DNA of 5,493 bases from an uncultured Clostridia bacterium (GTDB lineage Bacteria; Bacillota; Clostridia; UBA1381), in the NCBI GenBank assembly GCA_934481375.1, contig CAKSPN010000131.1, forward strand, positions 1 to 5,493. The letters run 5' to 3'. Position numbers and translations under genes: made by a program. The notes under the pieces were generated by a model that worked only from the letters and a program-made list of their open reading frames with translations, was not told the DNA's origin and made no database searches. Below, one piece after another: positions 1 to 5,493 of the stretch (its first letter is position 1; the number at the start of each line of letters is the position of its first letter).

Positions 1-995
1 ATTGCTCCCGGAGCGTATATTGAGCCTATGTTTATCTTTTTGCTGAACTTTACATTCATTTCAGTATTTATAACCTCAATATCCGTACTGCCGTCCTCTA
101 TATCGGAGGATACGATTTCAAGCGGTTTCGTGTCATACTCTGCGTCAAGCGTAAGAGTATTGCCGTAAATGTGGCTGTCAACGGACGCTGTTGTGCTGTT
201 TGCGCCGGATAATTCATAGCCGCTGTCCGCAAAGAGATAATTCTCATTTGCAGTAAGCGAAATATGAACATTATATGTCTTATTTGCTTCAAATTCCGAT
301 ACCGCATCACCGTTTTCGTCAGACCATGTAACTTCGTTTACCGTATAATTTCCGTCCGCAATATCCGTAATGGGAGCCGCTCCTGCCTGCGGAGCAAGGT
401 CTGCGTCAACGGACGTTATAAGCGGATTATTTTTGAAGATATTGTAGTTTGCAGACTCAAACGGCGTTGCATATGCCTCCGCTTTGTCGGTAAAATATCT
501 TAATCTGTACCAGTTTATGTTTGCGCCCATCTGCGGAAGCTGATCCGAAAAATCCGCCACCGCAACACGCCACTCGCCGTCACCCTGTATGGGAACGTCC
601 TTTTTAAACTCGGCATGATTATTATTGTCCCAGTAAAAAATCTGTGAGGTACTGTCATTGCCTGTATATCGATACATAAACGCAAAATATTTTGCGCTTT
701 CTTTCGGAGTCCATGCGGCATAGGTTGTTATCGACGTTGCTCCGTACTGTCCGTTGCCGACGGTCTTTAACGCCTTGCCTATTCCTTCAACATCTTCAAA
801 CTCGTGCGAAGCAGTATTTTCATATCCGTTTGCGTCCGCAACCTTATCGAGCATATTGTAAAATGCGTTGGCGGCGGTGTTAAAAAAGTTCTGTTTCGGG
901 TTTGCTTCCGCCGCAGTTACTGCCGCCGCGCCCTGCAAACACAGGGTGCAGACGGTAACAGCGGAAACAATCCTTTTTAAAATATTCTTTTTCAT
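1..995 (-). CDS. Secreted multidomain surface protein with Ig-like/Big_5 domain (5' part, runs off the left edge)
   Basis: The reading frame starts at ATG 995-993 and stays open for 331 codons to the window edge, so the C-terminus is missing. Residues 1 to about 28 form a signal peptide: MKKNILKR, a hydrophobic core, then AVTA-A as a likely cleavage site. No lipobox fits the two cysteines. Residues about 60-190 are rich in aromatic and beta-type sequence (YFAFMYRY, IFYWDNN, NWYRLRYFTD) and resemble a carbohydrate-binding beta-sandwich, but I do not recognise the family. Residues about 208-288 look like an Ig-like repeat common in Clostridial surface proteins (EVTWSDENG, YNVHISL, NYLFADSGY). 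Residues 292 onward match the start of a Big_5/SbsA Ig-like domain (SSDIEDGSTDIEV, MNVKFSKKI). The start is fixed by AGGGGAGA upstream and by the signal peptide. The gene follows the propeller gene by 18 bp, so the two probably share a transcript. An enzymatic domain may lie beyond the edge; none is visible. Function is inferred only as surface or extracellular glycan-related. Confidence 0.9.
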   Translation of the reverse strand, partial: MKKNILKRIVSAVTVCTLCLQGAAAVTAAEANPKQNFFNTAANAFYNMLDKVADANGYENTASHEFEDVEGIGKALKTVGNGQYGATSITTYAAWTPKESAKYFAFMYRYTGNDSTSQIFYWDNNNHAEFKKDVPIQGDGEWRVAVADFSDQLPQMGANINWYRLRYFTDKAEAYATPFESANYNIFKNNPLITSVDADLAPQAGAAPITDIADGNYTVNEVTWSDENGDAVSEFEANKTYNVHISLTANENYLFADSGYELSGANSTTASVDSHIYGNTLTLDAEYDTKPLEIVSSDIEDGSTDIEVINTEMNVKFSKKINIGSIYAPGA

Positions 996-1000
996 AATTA

Positions 1001-1008
1001 TCTCCCCT
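1001..1008 (-). promoter_or_regulatory. Ribosome binding site of the leftmost gene
   Basis: AGGGGAGA lies five bases before the ATG at 995, inside the 18-bp gap after the stop of the propeller gene. It is a near-ideal Firmicutes Shine-Dalgarno sequence and indicates independent translation initiation on a shared message. No room exists in this gap for a separate promoter. Confidence 0.85.
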
Positions 1009-1013
1009 GTCAA

Positions 1014-3842
1014 TTAATTATCGTAAGGCGGCGCTATCTTAGTCCAGCCTGCGCAGTCCTGCGGAACCCACAGCTCGCCCGTTTCGGGATTTACTATCAG
1101 GTCATACGGCTCCGCGCCGCCGACCGGTCCCGTTTTTACTATTGAAATATCCGCATTCGTATTTGAAAGAACCTGGAACGTTTCTCCGCCGTCAACACTG
1201 CGCTGTACGGAGCACTCGCTTATATACGCATTGCTGTATCCGCCCAGATATATAACGTTCGGGTATCTCGGGTCAACAGTACAAAGCTGCATATTACTGC
1301 CCTTGTCAACGATCACACGGTTTTGCGAAAGTTCGGTTGTTACGCCGTTTTGTACTTTGCAAAAGTGCTGTCCCGTTCCGGCATTTCCCGAAATATAATA
1401 GAGAATATTGTTTATTCCGTCATATGTAATATCCCATATTTCGGTTGTTTCCGGATTTTCCGCACACGATTTTGGTATCATTACCTCGCAGAATTTTTCC
1501 CATGTTGCGCCGTTGTCGTACGATACCATTACATACTGATCTTTACCGCCGTAAAGCTCTTTTTGTCCGTACGGGTTATGCGTATACACTGCGTCAATGT
1601 CCATTCTCTCCCACGTTTCGCCGTAATCGGCGCTTCTAAACTGTGCCGCAAACAGAACGTTTCTGTCGGTCGGCGACTGATAACAGCGTTCTGACCATTT
1701 CTTACGGTTGTTTTCATCTCTGACCATACCTGTATCCTCCCAGTTGTTTCCACCGTCACGTGAAACCATAAGCCGCATTTCATTTGAATGCCAGCCGGGA
1801 TTTACCAATGCGATAAGCGTTTTCGGATCTGCCGCATATGAGCCGTACACAAAGCCGCCCTGACGTCCGCCGGCAAATTTATATATGTACTCCCAGTTTC
1901 TGCCGCCGTCCGTTGTAAGCGCACCGCAGAAGTCCTGCGAGCCGTAATAGAACAGGTTGGAATCGTACACGTTAAATATGGTTCTTTGGTCTACAAATAT
2001 TGCCGAACCGCCCTCGTAGTCCCATTTATATTCCTCACCTGCATTGGTTGAAGATACTATCCAATCGCCGCCGAAGCTCCATACCTTGTTTTCCTCAACC
2101 GGACTCCACACAAACATCGGTTCACGGTTGTTCGAGCCTACAAAGTCAAGCTCGTCGTTTTCCTTTGACTGTGTCCAGGTTACGCCGCCGTCCGTTGAAA
2201 ACCACTTACTGCAGCGGTATCTTCCGAAACCCTCGTAATAGCCGATAACCATATTGAGCGGATTTAAGGGACTTACTTTAAGGTTTGCCATCTGAGTGTA
2301 CATATTGGTTATATCATATGACTGCGGAAGTTTGCCGTTCACACGCTTAAATGTTTTTCCGCTGTCCTCCGATACAAGCACGCCCTTGTAATCGTTTACA
2401 TATACTCTGTTCGGATATGTTGCGATAACGTCAAGACCGCATATCATTGACCCCGACAGAATATGCTCAAACGTTACGCCGCCGTCCTCCGAACGGAAAA
2501 ATCCGTATTCGTTTGCGGCATACACCGTTCCGTTTTCGGGATTTACCTTGATGATCGAGTCGGTCATTTCCTCATTTACGACGAACCACGTTTTACCGCC
2601 GTCGGTTGTTTTCCATAATCCCTTTTTCGAGTTGGGATCGTCAATCTCCGGTAATTCGTCCTCGGAGCTGATTTTGCCCACAAGCGACTTTATCATACCT
2701 CCGTTATAGTGCGGCGCTATATACCACCAATAGTTCTTTGACCAATACGCAACCGCCGAGCCGTCAAGCTCTTCGCTGTAGCTTGATGCGTCGTAATCAA
2801 GACATTCACGCAGTTGAAGCTGACCTACAACCATTTTCTGCGGAAGCGTCAAATCCCATGACCACGCCTGATCCTCGGTTATAAACAAGCCTTCGTCCGT
2901 ATAGGCGATTGCCTTTTTTGAATTATTCGGGTCGATTGCAAAAGCGCCGTTATTCTTGGAATGAATACCTCTGCCGCACTTTTCCCAGGTCTTTCCTCCG
3001 TCAATTGAGCGGTGCATAACGCATCGGTCGTTTCCCTCGATAAGGAACATTCCGTCGGCGGAAATCGCAACGGCGTTCATACGCTGACAGCCTTCGCCGC
3101 CTTCAATCATACCTTTTTCACGGTAGCTGTCGTTTATCATTCCGACATGCTGCCACTCGTTTCCCTTTTCGTTGTATTTATCAAATACCTTTGTTGCATA
3201 ATCCTCGGGAGGCGCTTCGGGAAGCGATATAAACTCCCTGTTGTGATTTGCCGCAATTAAAACGTCGTAAAACGCCCAATGATCAAGAGGCATATCCTTA
3301 AATGTGTTTCTGTATAAATCATATGTAGTATCAGCGTTTGCCGCAACGCCGAGCGCACGGTTTATAAGCGTGACCGCCTCGGCACGTGAAACGTCTGCCT
3401 CAGCGCCGTAAGAACCGTCCCCATAGCCTTTGACAATACCCTCGCTCACAAGCTCGGCAAACATTTCCGCAGGCGCTTTTTGCTCATCATGCTTTAGCAT
3501 ATACACAAACTCACAAAGCTCAAGCCTTGTAATGTTCTTATCAGGCTCAAAATTTCCCGTAAAATTCACCAGGAAACCGTTTGCGTTAAGCTTGCACAAA
3601 GCATTGTAATACCATGCGCCGCTGTTTACATCGGGATAAGACACCGGTGTGCTTTTATCGTCAACAAGCCCCGAAACAAGCGATACCGCTTCCGCTCTCG
3701 TTATTGTCTGATTGGGGCGGAATGTTCTGTCCTCATATCCCTCTACATAGGTTTTAAAATTGCTCTTTCCCTCCGCATACACGGGTACTGCGGACGATGC
3801 GCAAAGCGCCGCCGCAAGTATTAAATGCAGCCATTTTTTCAT
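1014..3842 (-). CDS. SLH-anchored Asp-box (BNR) beta-propeller surface protein
   Basis: A complete 942-residue protein. Residues 1-23 are a signal peptide (MKKWLHL, hydrophobic core, cleavage after VYA). Residues about 28-204 hold the SLH region, which in this family binds pyruvylated secondary cell-wall polymer. The rest, about 700 residues, carries ten Asp-box motifs of the S/T-x-D-x-G-x-T-W/F type (for example SIDGGKTW, TTDGGKTW, STDGGVTW, SYDNGATW) plus two degenerate ones. Asp boxes sit in beta-hairpins of propeller blades in sialidases, GH74 xyloglucanases and VPS10/sortilin proteins. The size and box count suggest two seven-bladed propellers, as in GH74, but the characteristic N-terminal GH74 motif is not evident, so enzymatic activity is not assigned. 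An in-frame GTG at 3905 would add 21 residues, but it lies inside a hairpin and would bury the signal peptide; ATG 3842 has AAAGGA eight bases upstream. Sixteen cysteines in the mature part are many for a secreted Firmicutes protein. Alternatives: a glycan hydrolase of unknown specificity or a purely binding or adhesive surface protein. Confidence 0.93.
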   Translation of the reverse strand: MKKWLHLILAAALCASSAVPVYAEGKSNFKTYVEGYEDRTFRPNQTITRAEAVSLVSGLVDDKSTPVSYPDVNSGAWYYNALCKLNANGFLVNFTGNFEPDKNITRLELCEFVYMLKHDEQKAPAEMFAELVSEGIVKGYGDGSYGAEADVSRAEAVTLINRALGVAANADTTYDLYRNTFKDMPLDHWAFYDVLIAANHNREFISLPEAPPEDYATKVFDKYNEKGNEWQHVGMINDSYREKGMIEGGEGCQRMNAVAISADGMFLIEGNDRCVMHRSIDGGKTWEKCGRGIHSKNNGAFAIDPNNSKKAIAYTDEGLFITEDQAWSWDLTLPQKMVVGQLQLRECLDYDASSYSEELDGSAVAYWSKNYWWYIAPHYNGGMIKSLVGKISSEDELPEIDDPNSKKGLWKTTDGGKTWFVVNEEMTDSIIKVNPENGTVYAANEYGFFRSEDGGVTFEHILSGSMICGLDVIATYPNRVYVNDYKGVLVSEDSGKTFKRVNGKLPQSYDITNMYTQMANLKVSPLNPLNMVIGYYEGFGRYRCSKWFSTDGGVTWTQSKENDELDFVGSNNREPMFVWSPVEENKVWSFGGDWIVSSTNAGEEYKWDYEGGSAIFVDQRTIFNVYDSNLFYYGSQDFCGALTTDGGRNWEYIYKFAGGRQGGFVYGSYAADPKTLIALVNPGWHSNEMRLMVSRDGGNNWEDTGMVRDENNRKKWSERCYQSPTDRNVLFAAQFRSADYGETWERMDIDAVYTHNPYGQKELYGGKDQYVMVSYDNGATWEKFCEVMIPKSCAENPETTEIWDITYDGINNILYYISGNAGTGQHFCKVQNGVTTELSQNRVIVDKGSNMQLCTVDPRYPNVIYLGGYSNAYISECSVQRSVDGGETFQVLSNTNADISIVKTGPVGGAEPYDLIVNPETGELWVPQDCAGWTKIAPPYDN
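1176..3008 (-). repeat. Array of ten Asp-box (BNR) motifs in the propeller region
   Basis: Ten octapeptides of the S/T-x-D-x-G-x-T/N-W/F type start at residues 279, 412, 451, 491, 549, 643, 694, 737, 774 and 882 of the protein starting at ATG 3842. Most neighbours are 37-58 residues apart, the size of one beta-propeller blade. The three wider gaps (133, 94 and 108 residues) contain degenerate copies (TEDQAWSW near 322; STNAGEEYKW near 598) or blades with no box. The total fits 13-14 blades. The DNA shows them as recurring GCCGCCGTC/TCCGCCGTC blocks on the plus strand, but these are protein-level repeats, not recent DNA duplications. Confidence 0.9.
3231..3761 (-). repeat. S-layer homology (SLH) repeats, register-shifted (half-full-full-half)
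   Basis: Three SLH cores are marked by ITRAE, ITRLE and VSRAE, the cell-wall-polymer binding motif, at residues 47, 104 and 151 of the protein starting at ATG 3842. The first repeat begins directly after the signal peptide at the GYEDRTFRPNQTITRAE half, without its first helix. The second (YPDVNSGAWYYNAL to FVYML) and third (MFAELVSEGIVKGYGDG to INRALG) are roughly full. A last half repeat, FKDMPLDHWAFYDVLIAANH, follows. Together they supply the parts of three SLH units, so a cell-wall-anchoring trimer fold is plausible. The second and third motifs are less typical (Leu for Ala; Val-Ser for Ile-Thr). Confidence 0.88.
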
Positions 3843-3850
3843 TCCATGTT

Positions 3851-3856
3851 TCCTTT
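3851..3856 (-). promoter_or_regulatory. Ribosome binding site of the propeller gene
   Basis: AAAGGA lies eight bases before ATG 3842, within AGAAAGGAAACATGGA. It decides the start in favour of the signal-peptide methionine rather than the in-frame GTG at 3905, which lies within the hairpin and lacks a properly spaced site. Confidence 0.75.
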
Positions 3857-3864
3857 CTGTCTTT

Positions 3865-3910
3865 AAAATATGGTACAAAATGCGCTCATTGAACGCATTT
3901 TGCACCTTTT
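3865..3910 (-). terminator. Strong intergenic hairpin, possible intrinsic terminator or attenuator
   Basis: In the minus-strand transcript, GGUGCAAAAUGCGUUC (3906-3891) pairs with GAGCGCAUUUUGUACC (3887-3872) over 16 base pairs, including two G-U pairs, around an AAU loop. AUAUUUU follows at 3871-3865 and AAAA precedes at 3910-3907. The hairpin begins ten bases after the stop of the esterase-like gene and ends 15 bases before the ribosome binding site of the propeller gene. Both wobble positions would be A-C mismatches in a plus-strand transcript, which favours a role in the minus-strand RNA. The U-run is short and interrupted, so partial termination, RNA processing or protection of the upstream 3' end are equally possible. 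Confidence 0.6.
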
Positions 3911-3916
3911 ACGATA

Positions 3917-5493
3917 TTATTTTACATAATACTGCAGTTCGCTGCCTGTTGTATGCAGAAGTTCCGCTATAGTTTCGGCAACAAATCTTGCACCCGACTT
4001 TGTGAGTGCGTTTCCTCGGGTCTGCAGTAATACCTCGGGAATATTCCGTGTTGCGCTCTCAAGGTCAATCACGTCAAGCGAATTTGTTTTTGCCGTTTCG
4101 TCAATCGTTTCAAGGATTAAATCATACGCGGCAAGGTCTTTTACGTCTGCCGTTCTTGTTTCCTTTAACAGTATAACGGTTACGCCTGCGGCTTTAGCCT
4201 TTGATATAACTTCGTTTAAGCCGCTCTGATAAGCCTCAACCGTAATATTATCGTTTTGTGCATCGCCCACGCCCAAAGCAAGTATGCAATAGTCTCCGCT
4301 CTTCCACTTCGACTGCATATCCGTATAAAGCTGTTCCTGCAAGAAAGCATTGAAGCTTGTGTCACGCTTTGACTCGTTTATTACGGTTGCGCCGTCAAGC
4401 AATCCTCCGAAATATGTTCCCCAGCCTTCATTATGTGACAAGCCTGTTGTTACGGCGGCTGTATCGCCCACCACAAATATCTGCGGATTGTCAGTCTTTT
4501 TGCTTGCCGCACGTCTTAAGGGCATCATTGTGTCAACGCCGTCCCAGCAGAATATACGGACGTTATCAAGGCTTTCAAATCCCGACGCAACGCTTATCGT
4601 CTGATCCTGTGCGGAAGTATCGGCATCTGCAATATGCACGCCCGTAATTTTGCCGTTTGAGTCATAGCTTGCAAATATTACCGAACGCTCTCCTGCGTCG
4701 TGTGCCGTTACTTTTACGTTTGCTCCGTCGATTTCATATGTAATACTGTCAGCATACTCGATACCGAAACTGCCGTTATCGGTTACAGTGTAATTGTACA
4801 TATTTTCCGCTGTCTTTGTCAAGTTGTTTAATTTGGTATACTTGCCATATGTTGTAACGGGGGTTGCTTTTACGGTTAATTCCGTTCCCTTTACCGCATA
4901 AACCTTATCGTTTACATTGTCGACTATTCCGTTAGGCGCGGTTACTTCCAAAGCCGCTCCCGTACTGCTGTACGATATCTCTTTTGCTCGCGTTACATCA
5001 TACAGTTTAAAGTTATCTATATAATATTTTGCGGTGTTTTCGTTCTGTGCCAACCATACGATTTTGTCACTGTCCTCGGTCATTATGAACGTTCCGCTGT
5101 GCTTTGTATACTCATTCGTTACATAGCAGCTCTTGTTTGCCGGCGTGAACCAGAACGAAATACCCGTTCCGGTTACAGGGTCTGCTTTTCCCTCAAAGCT
5201 GTAGTAATATGTGTGACCTGCCTTAAGCTCGGTCTTATACCAAAGCCACGATACCGCCCAATCTGATGCCGTTGAACCTGTTGCGTCAAAGCAAAGCGCC
5301 TTGCTGCCGCCATCGGTTACATAGCTTACATTGTGTCCCTGACTTGCATACGCCGCAACAAAATTATTGTCCTCCGTTTCCATATCGCCGTTCGGCGCAA
5401 GGTCGGGTATATCTGCCTCTTTTGCTGTGAATACCGCCTCTGCCGTAACCGTATTTCCCGAAAGGTCATTGCTTAACGAGGTTACCGTTACGC
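3917..5493 (-). CDS. Secreted CBM4/9-like protein with degenerate SGNH/CE12-like esterase domain (3' part, start outside window)
   Basis: The frame is open from the right edge to TAA at 3919-3917, giving 524 complete codons; numbering here starts at codon 5491-5489. The Met at 5383 is not the start: it falls inside the CBM motif NGDMETED and the 36 residues before it are clearly domain sequence. Residues 1-24 (VTSLSNDLSGNTVTAEAVF) match the end of a Big_5/SbsA Ig-like domain, where a DLxGN motif precedes the last strand. Residues 34-166 resemble CBM4/9, opening with NGDMET, with HTYYYSFEGKAD inside and closing with YIDNFKLYDV. Residues about 171-330 are beta-rich and end in VRIFCWDGVDTMMPL, a segment I believe recurs before catalytic modules in Clostridial surface proteins. 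Residues about 332-516 follow the CE12-type SGNH hydrolase pattern, but the catalytic residues are replaced (see the domain entry). Family members deacetylate pectic or other polysaccharides; this copy is probably inactive. It is upstream of the propeller gene, separated by a hairpin. Confidence 0.9.
   Translation of the reverse strand, partial: VTVTSLSNDLSGNTVTAEAVFTAKEADIPDLAPNGDMETEDNNFVAAYASQGHNVSYVTDGGSKALCFDATGSTASDWAVSWLWYKTELKAGHTYYYSFEGKADPVTGTGISFWFTPANKSCYVTNEYTKHSGTFIMTEDSDKIVWLAQNENTAKYYIDNFKLYDVTRAKEISYSSTGAALEVTAPNGIVDNVNDKVYAVKGTELTVKATPVTTYGKYTKLNNLTKTAENMYNYTVTDNGSFGIEYADSITYEIDGANVKVTAHDAGERSVIFASYDSNGKITGVHIADADTSAQDQTISVASGFESLDNVRIFCWDGVDTMMPLRRAASKKTDNPQIFVVGDTAAVTTGLSHNEGWGTYFGGLLDGATVINESKRDTSFNAFLQEQLYTDMQSKWKSGDYCILALGVGDAQNDNITVEAYQSGLNEVISKAKAAGVTVILLKETRTADVKDLAAYDLILETIDETAKTNSLDVIDLESATRNIPEVLLQTRGNALTKSGARFVAETIAELLHTTGSELQYYVK
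3944..4498 (-). other. SGNH/GDSL (CE12-like) domain lacking the catalytic signature residues
   Basis: The order of fold landmarks is preserved: QIFVVGDTAAV (block I), GWGTYFGGLLDGATVIN, a block II region with SKRDTSF, GDYCILALGVGDAQND (block III), a GVTVILLKETR strand, SLDVIDLES, and RGNALTKSGARFVAETIAELL (block V). Compared with CE12 enzymes, which have GDS, N-x-A-x-GGRS-S, GHND and DGxH, this copy reads GDT, RDTS, GVGD and RGNA. The nucleophile Ser is Thr (ACA at 4462-4460), the oxyanion Asn is Gly (GGC at 4267-4265), and the Asp and His are Arg (CGA at 4018-4016) and Ala (GCA at 4009-4007). The frame is intact, so this is not a decaying pseudogene. The comparison is from memory of family motifs, not from a computed alignment. 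Confidence 0.75.
4994..5392 (-). other. CBM4/9-like carbohydrate-binding domain
   Basis: About 133 residues, close to the usual size of the CBM4/9 fold. It opens with PNGDMETED (typical N-G-x-x-E opening), contains WAVSWLWYKTELKAGHTYYYSFEGKAD, matching the family's central strands in pattern, and ends with KYYIDNFKLYDV, the typical D-N-x-x-L closing strand. Aromatic residues in WLWYK and FWF could contact sugar. The ligand cannot be told from sequence. Confidence 0.7.

Noticed and set aside
993..1016. Possible stop-codon readthrough fusing the propeller gene to the leftmost gene, since both are in the same frame and separated by TAA plus six codons
   Set aside because: The leftmost gene has its own strong ribosome binding site and its own signal peptide, so ordinary separate translation is the simpler reading; same-frame spacing occurs by chance one time in three.
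807..1016. Lipoprotein anchoring of the leftmost protein or the propeller protein through cysteines in the signal peptides
   Set aside because: The residues before the cysteines (VTVC, CTLC in one; AALC in the other) do not fit the lipobox, which needs a small residue directly before Cys; ordinary signal peptidase I sites follow.
1323..1694. Plus-strand open frame of 123 codons
   Set aside because: It lies wholly antisense to the propeller gene, has no recognisable domain or convincing ribosome binding site, and its composition is that of a shadow frame of the Asp-box repeats.
3865..3893. Possible promoter before the propeller gene (TTCAAT, 17 bases, TATTTT on the minus strand)
   Set aside because: Only three of six and four of six bases match the -35 and -10 consensus, and the elements overlap the hairpin; too weak to call.
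3843..3905. N-terminal extension of the propeller protein from an in-frame GTG at 3905 (963 residues)
   Set aside because: The extra 21 residues are encoded by the hairpin and the ribosome binding site region, the GTG has no spaced Shine-Dalgarno, and the extension would place a charged stretch before a well-formed signal peptide.

Overview
The window looks like bacterial DNA from a low-to-mid GC Firmicute, probably an anaerobic Clostridia of the gut or rumen type. The grounds are S-layer homology (SLH) repeats, strong AGGGGAG/AAAGGA ribosome binding sites, and secreted multidomain proteins built from Ig-like, carbohydrate-binding and SGNH-esterase-like modules. The assignment to Clostridia is inference; no taxonomic marker gene is present.

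All three genes lie on the minus strand and fill nearly the whole window, so they read right to left. (1) 5493-3917 is the 3' part of a large secreted protein whose start lies outside the window: the tail of an Ig-like (Big_5/SbsA type) domain, a CBM4/9-like carbohydrate-binding domain, a beta-rich linker and a C-terminal SGNH/GDSL domain resembling CE12 rhamnogalacturonan acetylesterases. (2) 3842-1014 is a complete 942-residue protein: signal peptide, SLH region, then about 700 residues of Asp-box (BNR) repeats consistent with two seven-bladed beta-propellers. (3) 995-1 is the 5' part of another secreted protein: signal peptide, a beta-sandwich-like region, an Ig-like repeat and the beginning of a Big_5 domain.

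Genes 2 and 3 are 18 bp apart and are probably co-transcribed. Genes 1 and 2 are separated by 73-74 bp containing a strong 16-bp hairpin followed by a short U-rich run, which could terminate, attenuate or process the transcript. The three products probably act at the cell surface: gene 2 is tethered to secondary cell-wall polymer by SLH repeats, and the other two carry glycan-binding-type modules.

The most interesting observation is that the esterase-like domain of gene 1 keeps the fold-level pattern of a CE12-type SGNH hydrolase but has replaced the residues expected at all four SGNH signature positions (Ser to Thr, Gly block lost, Asn to Gly, Asp/His to Arg/Ala). It looks like a pseudo-esterase, perhaps reused for binding, encoded beside an SLH-anchored propeller. 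No RNA genes, mobile elements, CRISPR arrays or plus-strand genes could be supported.
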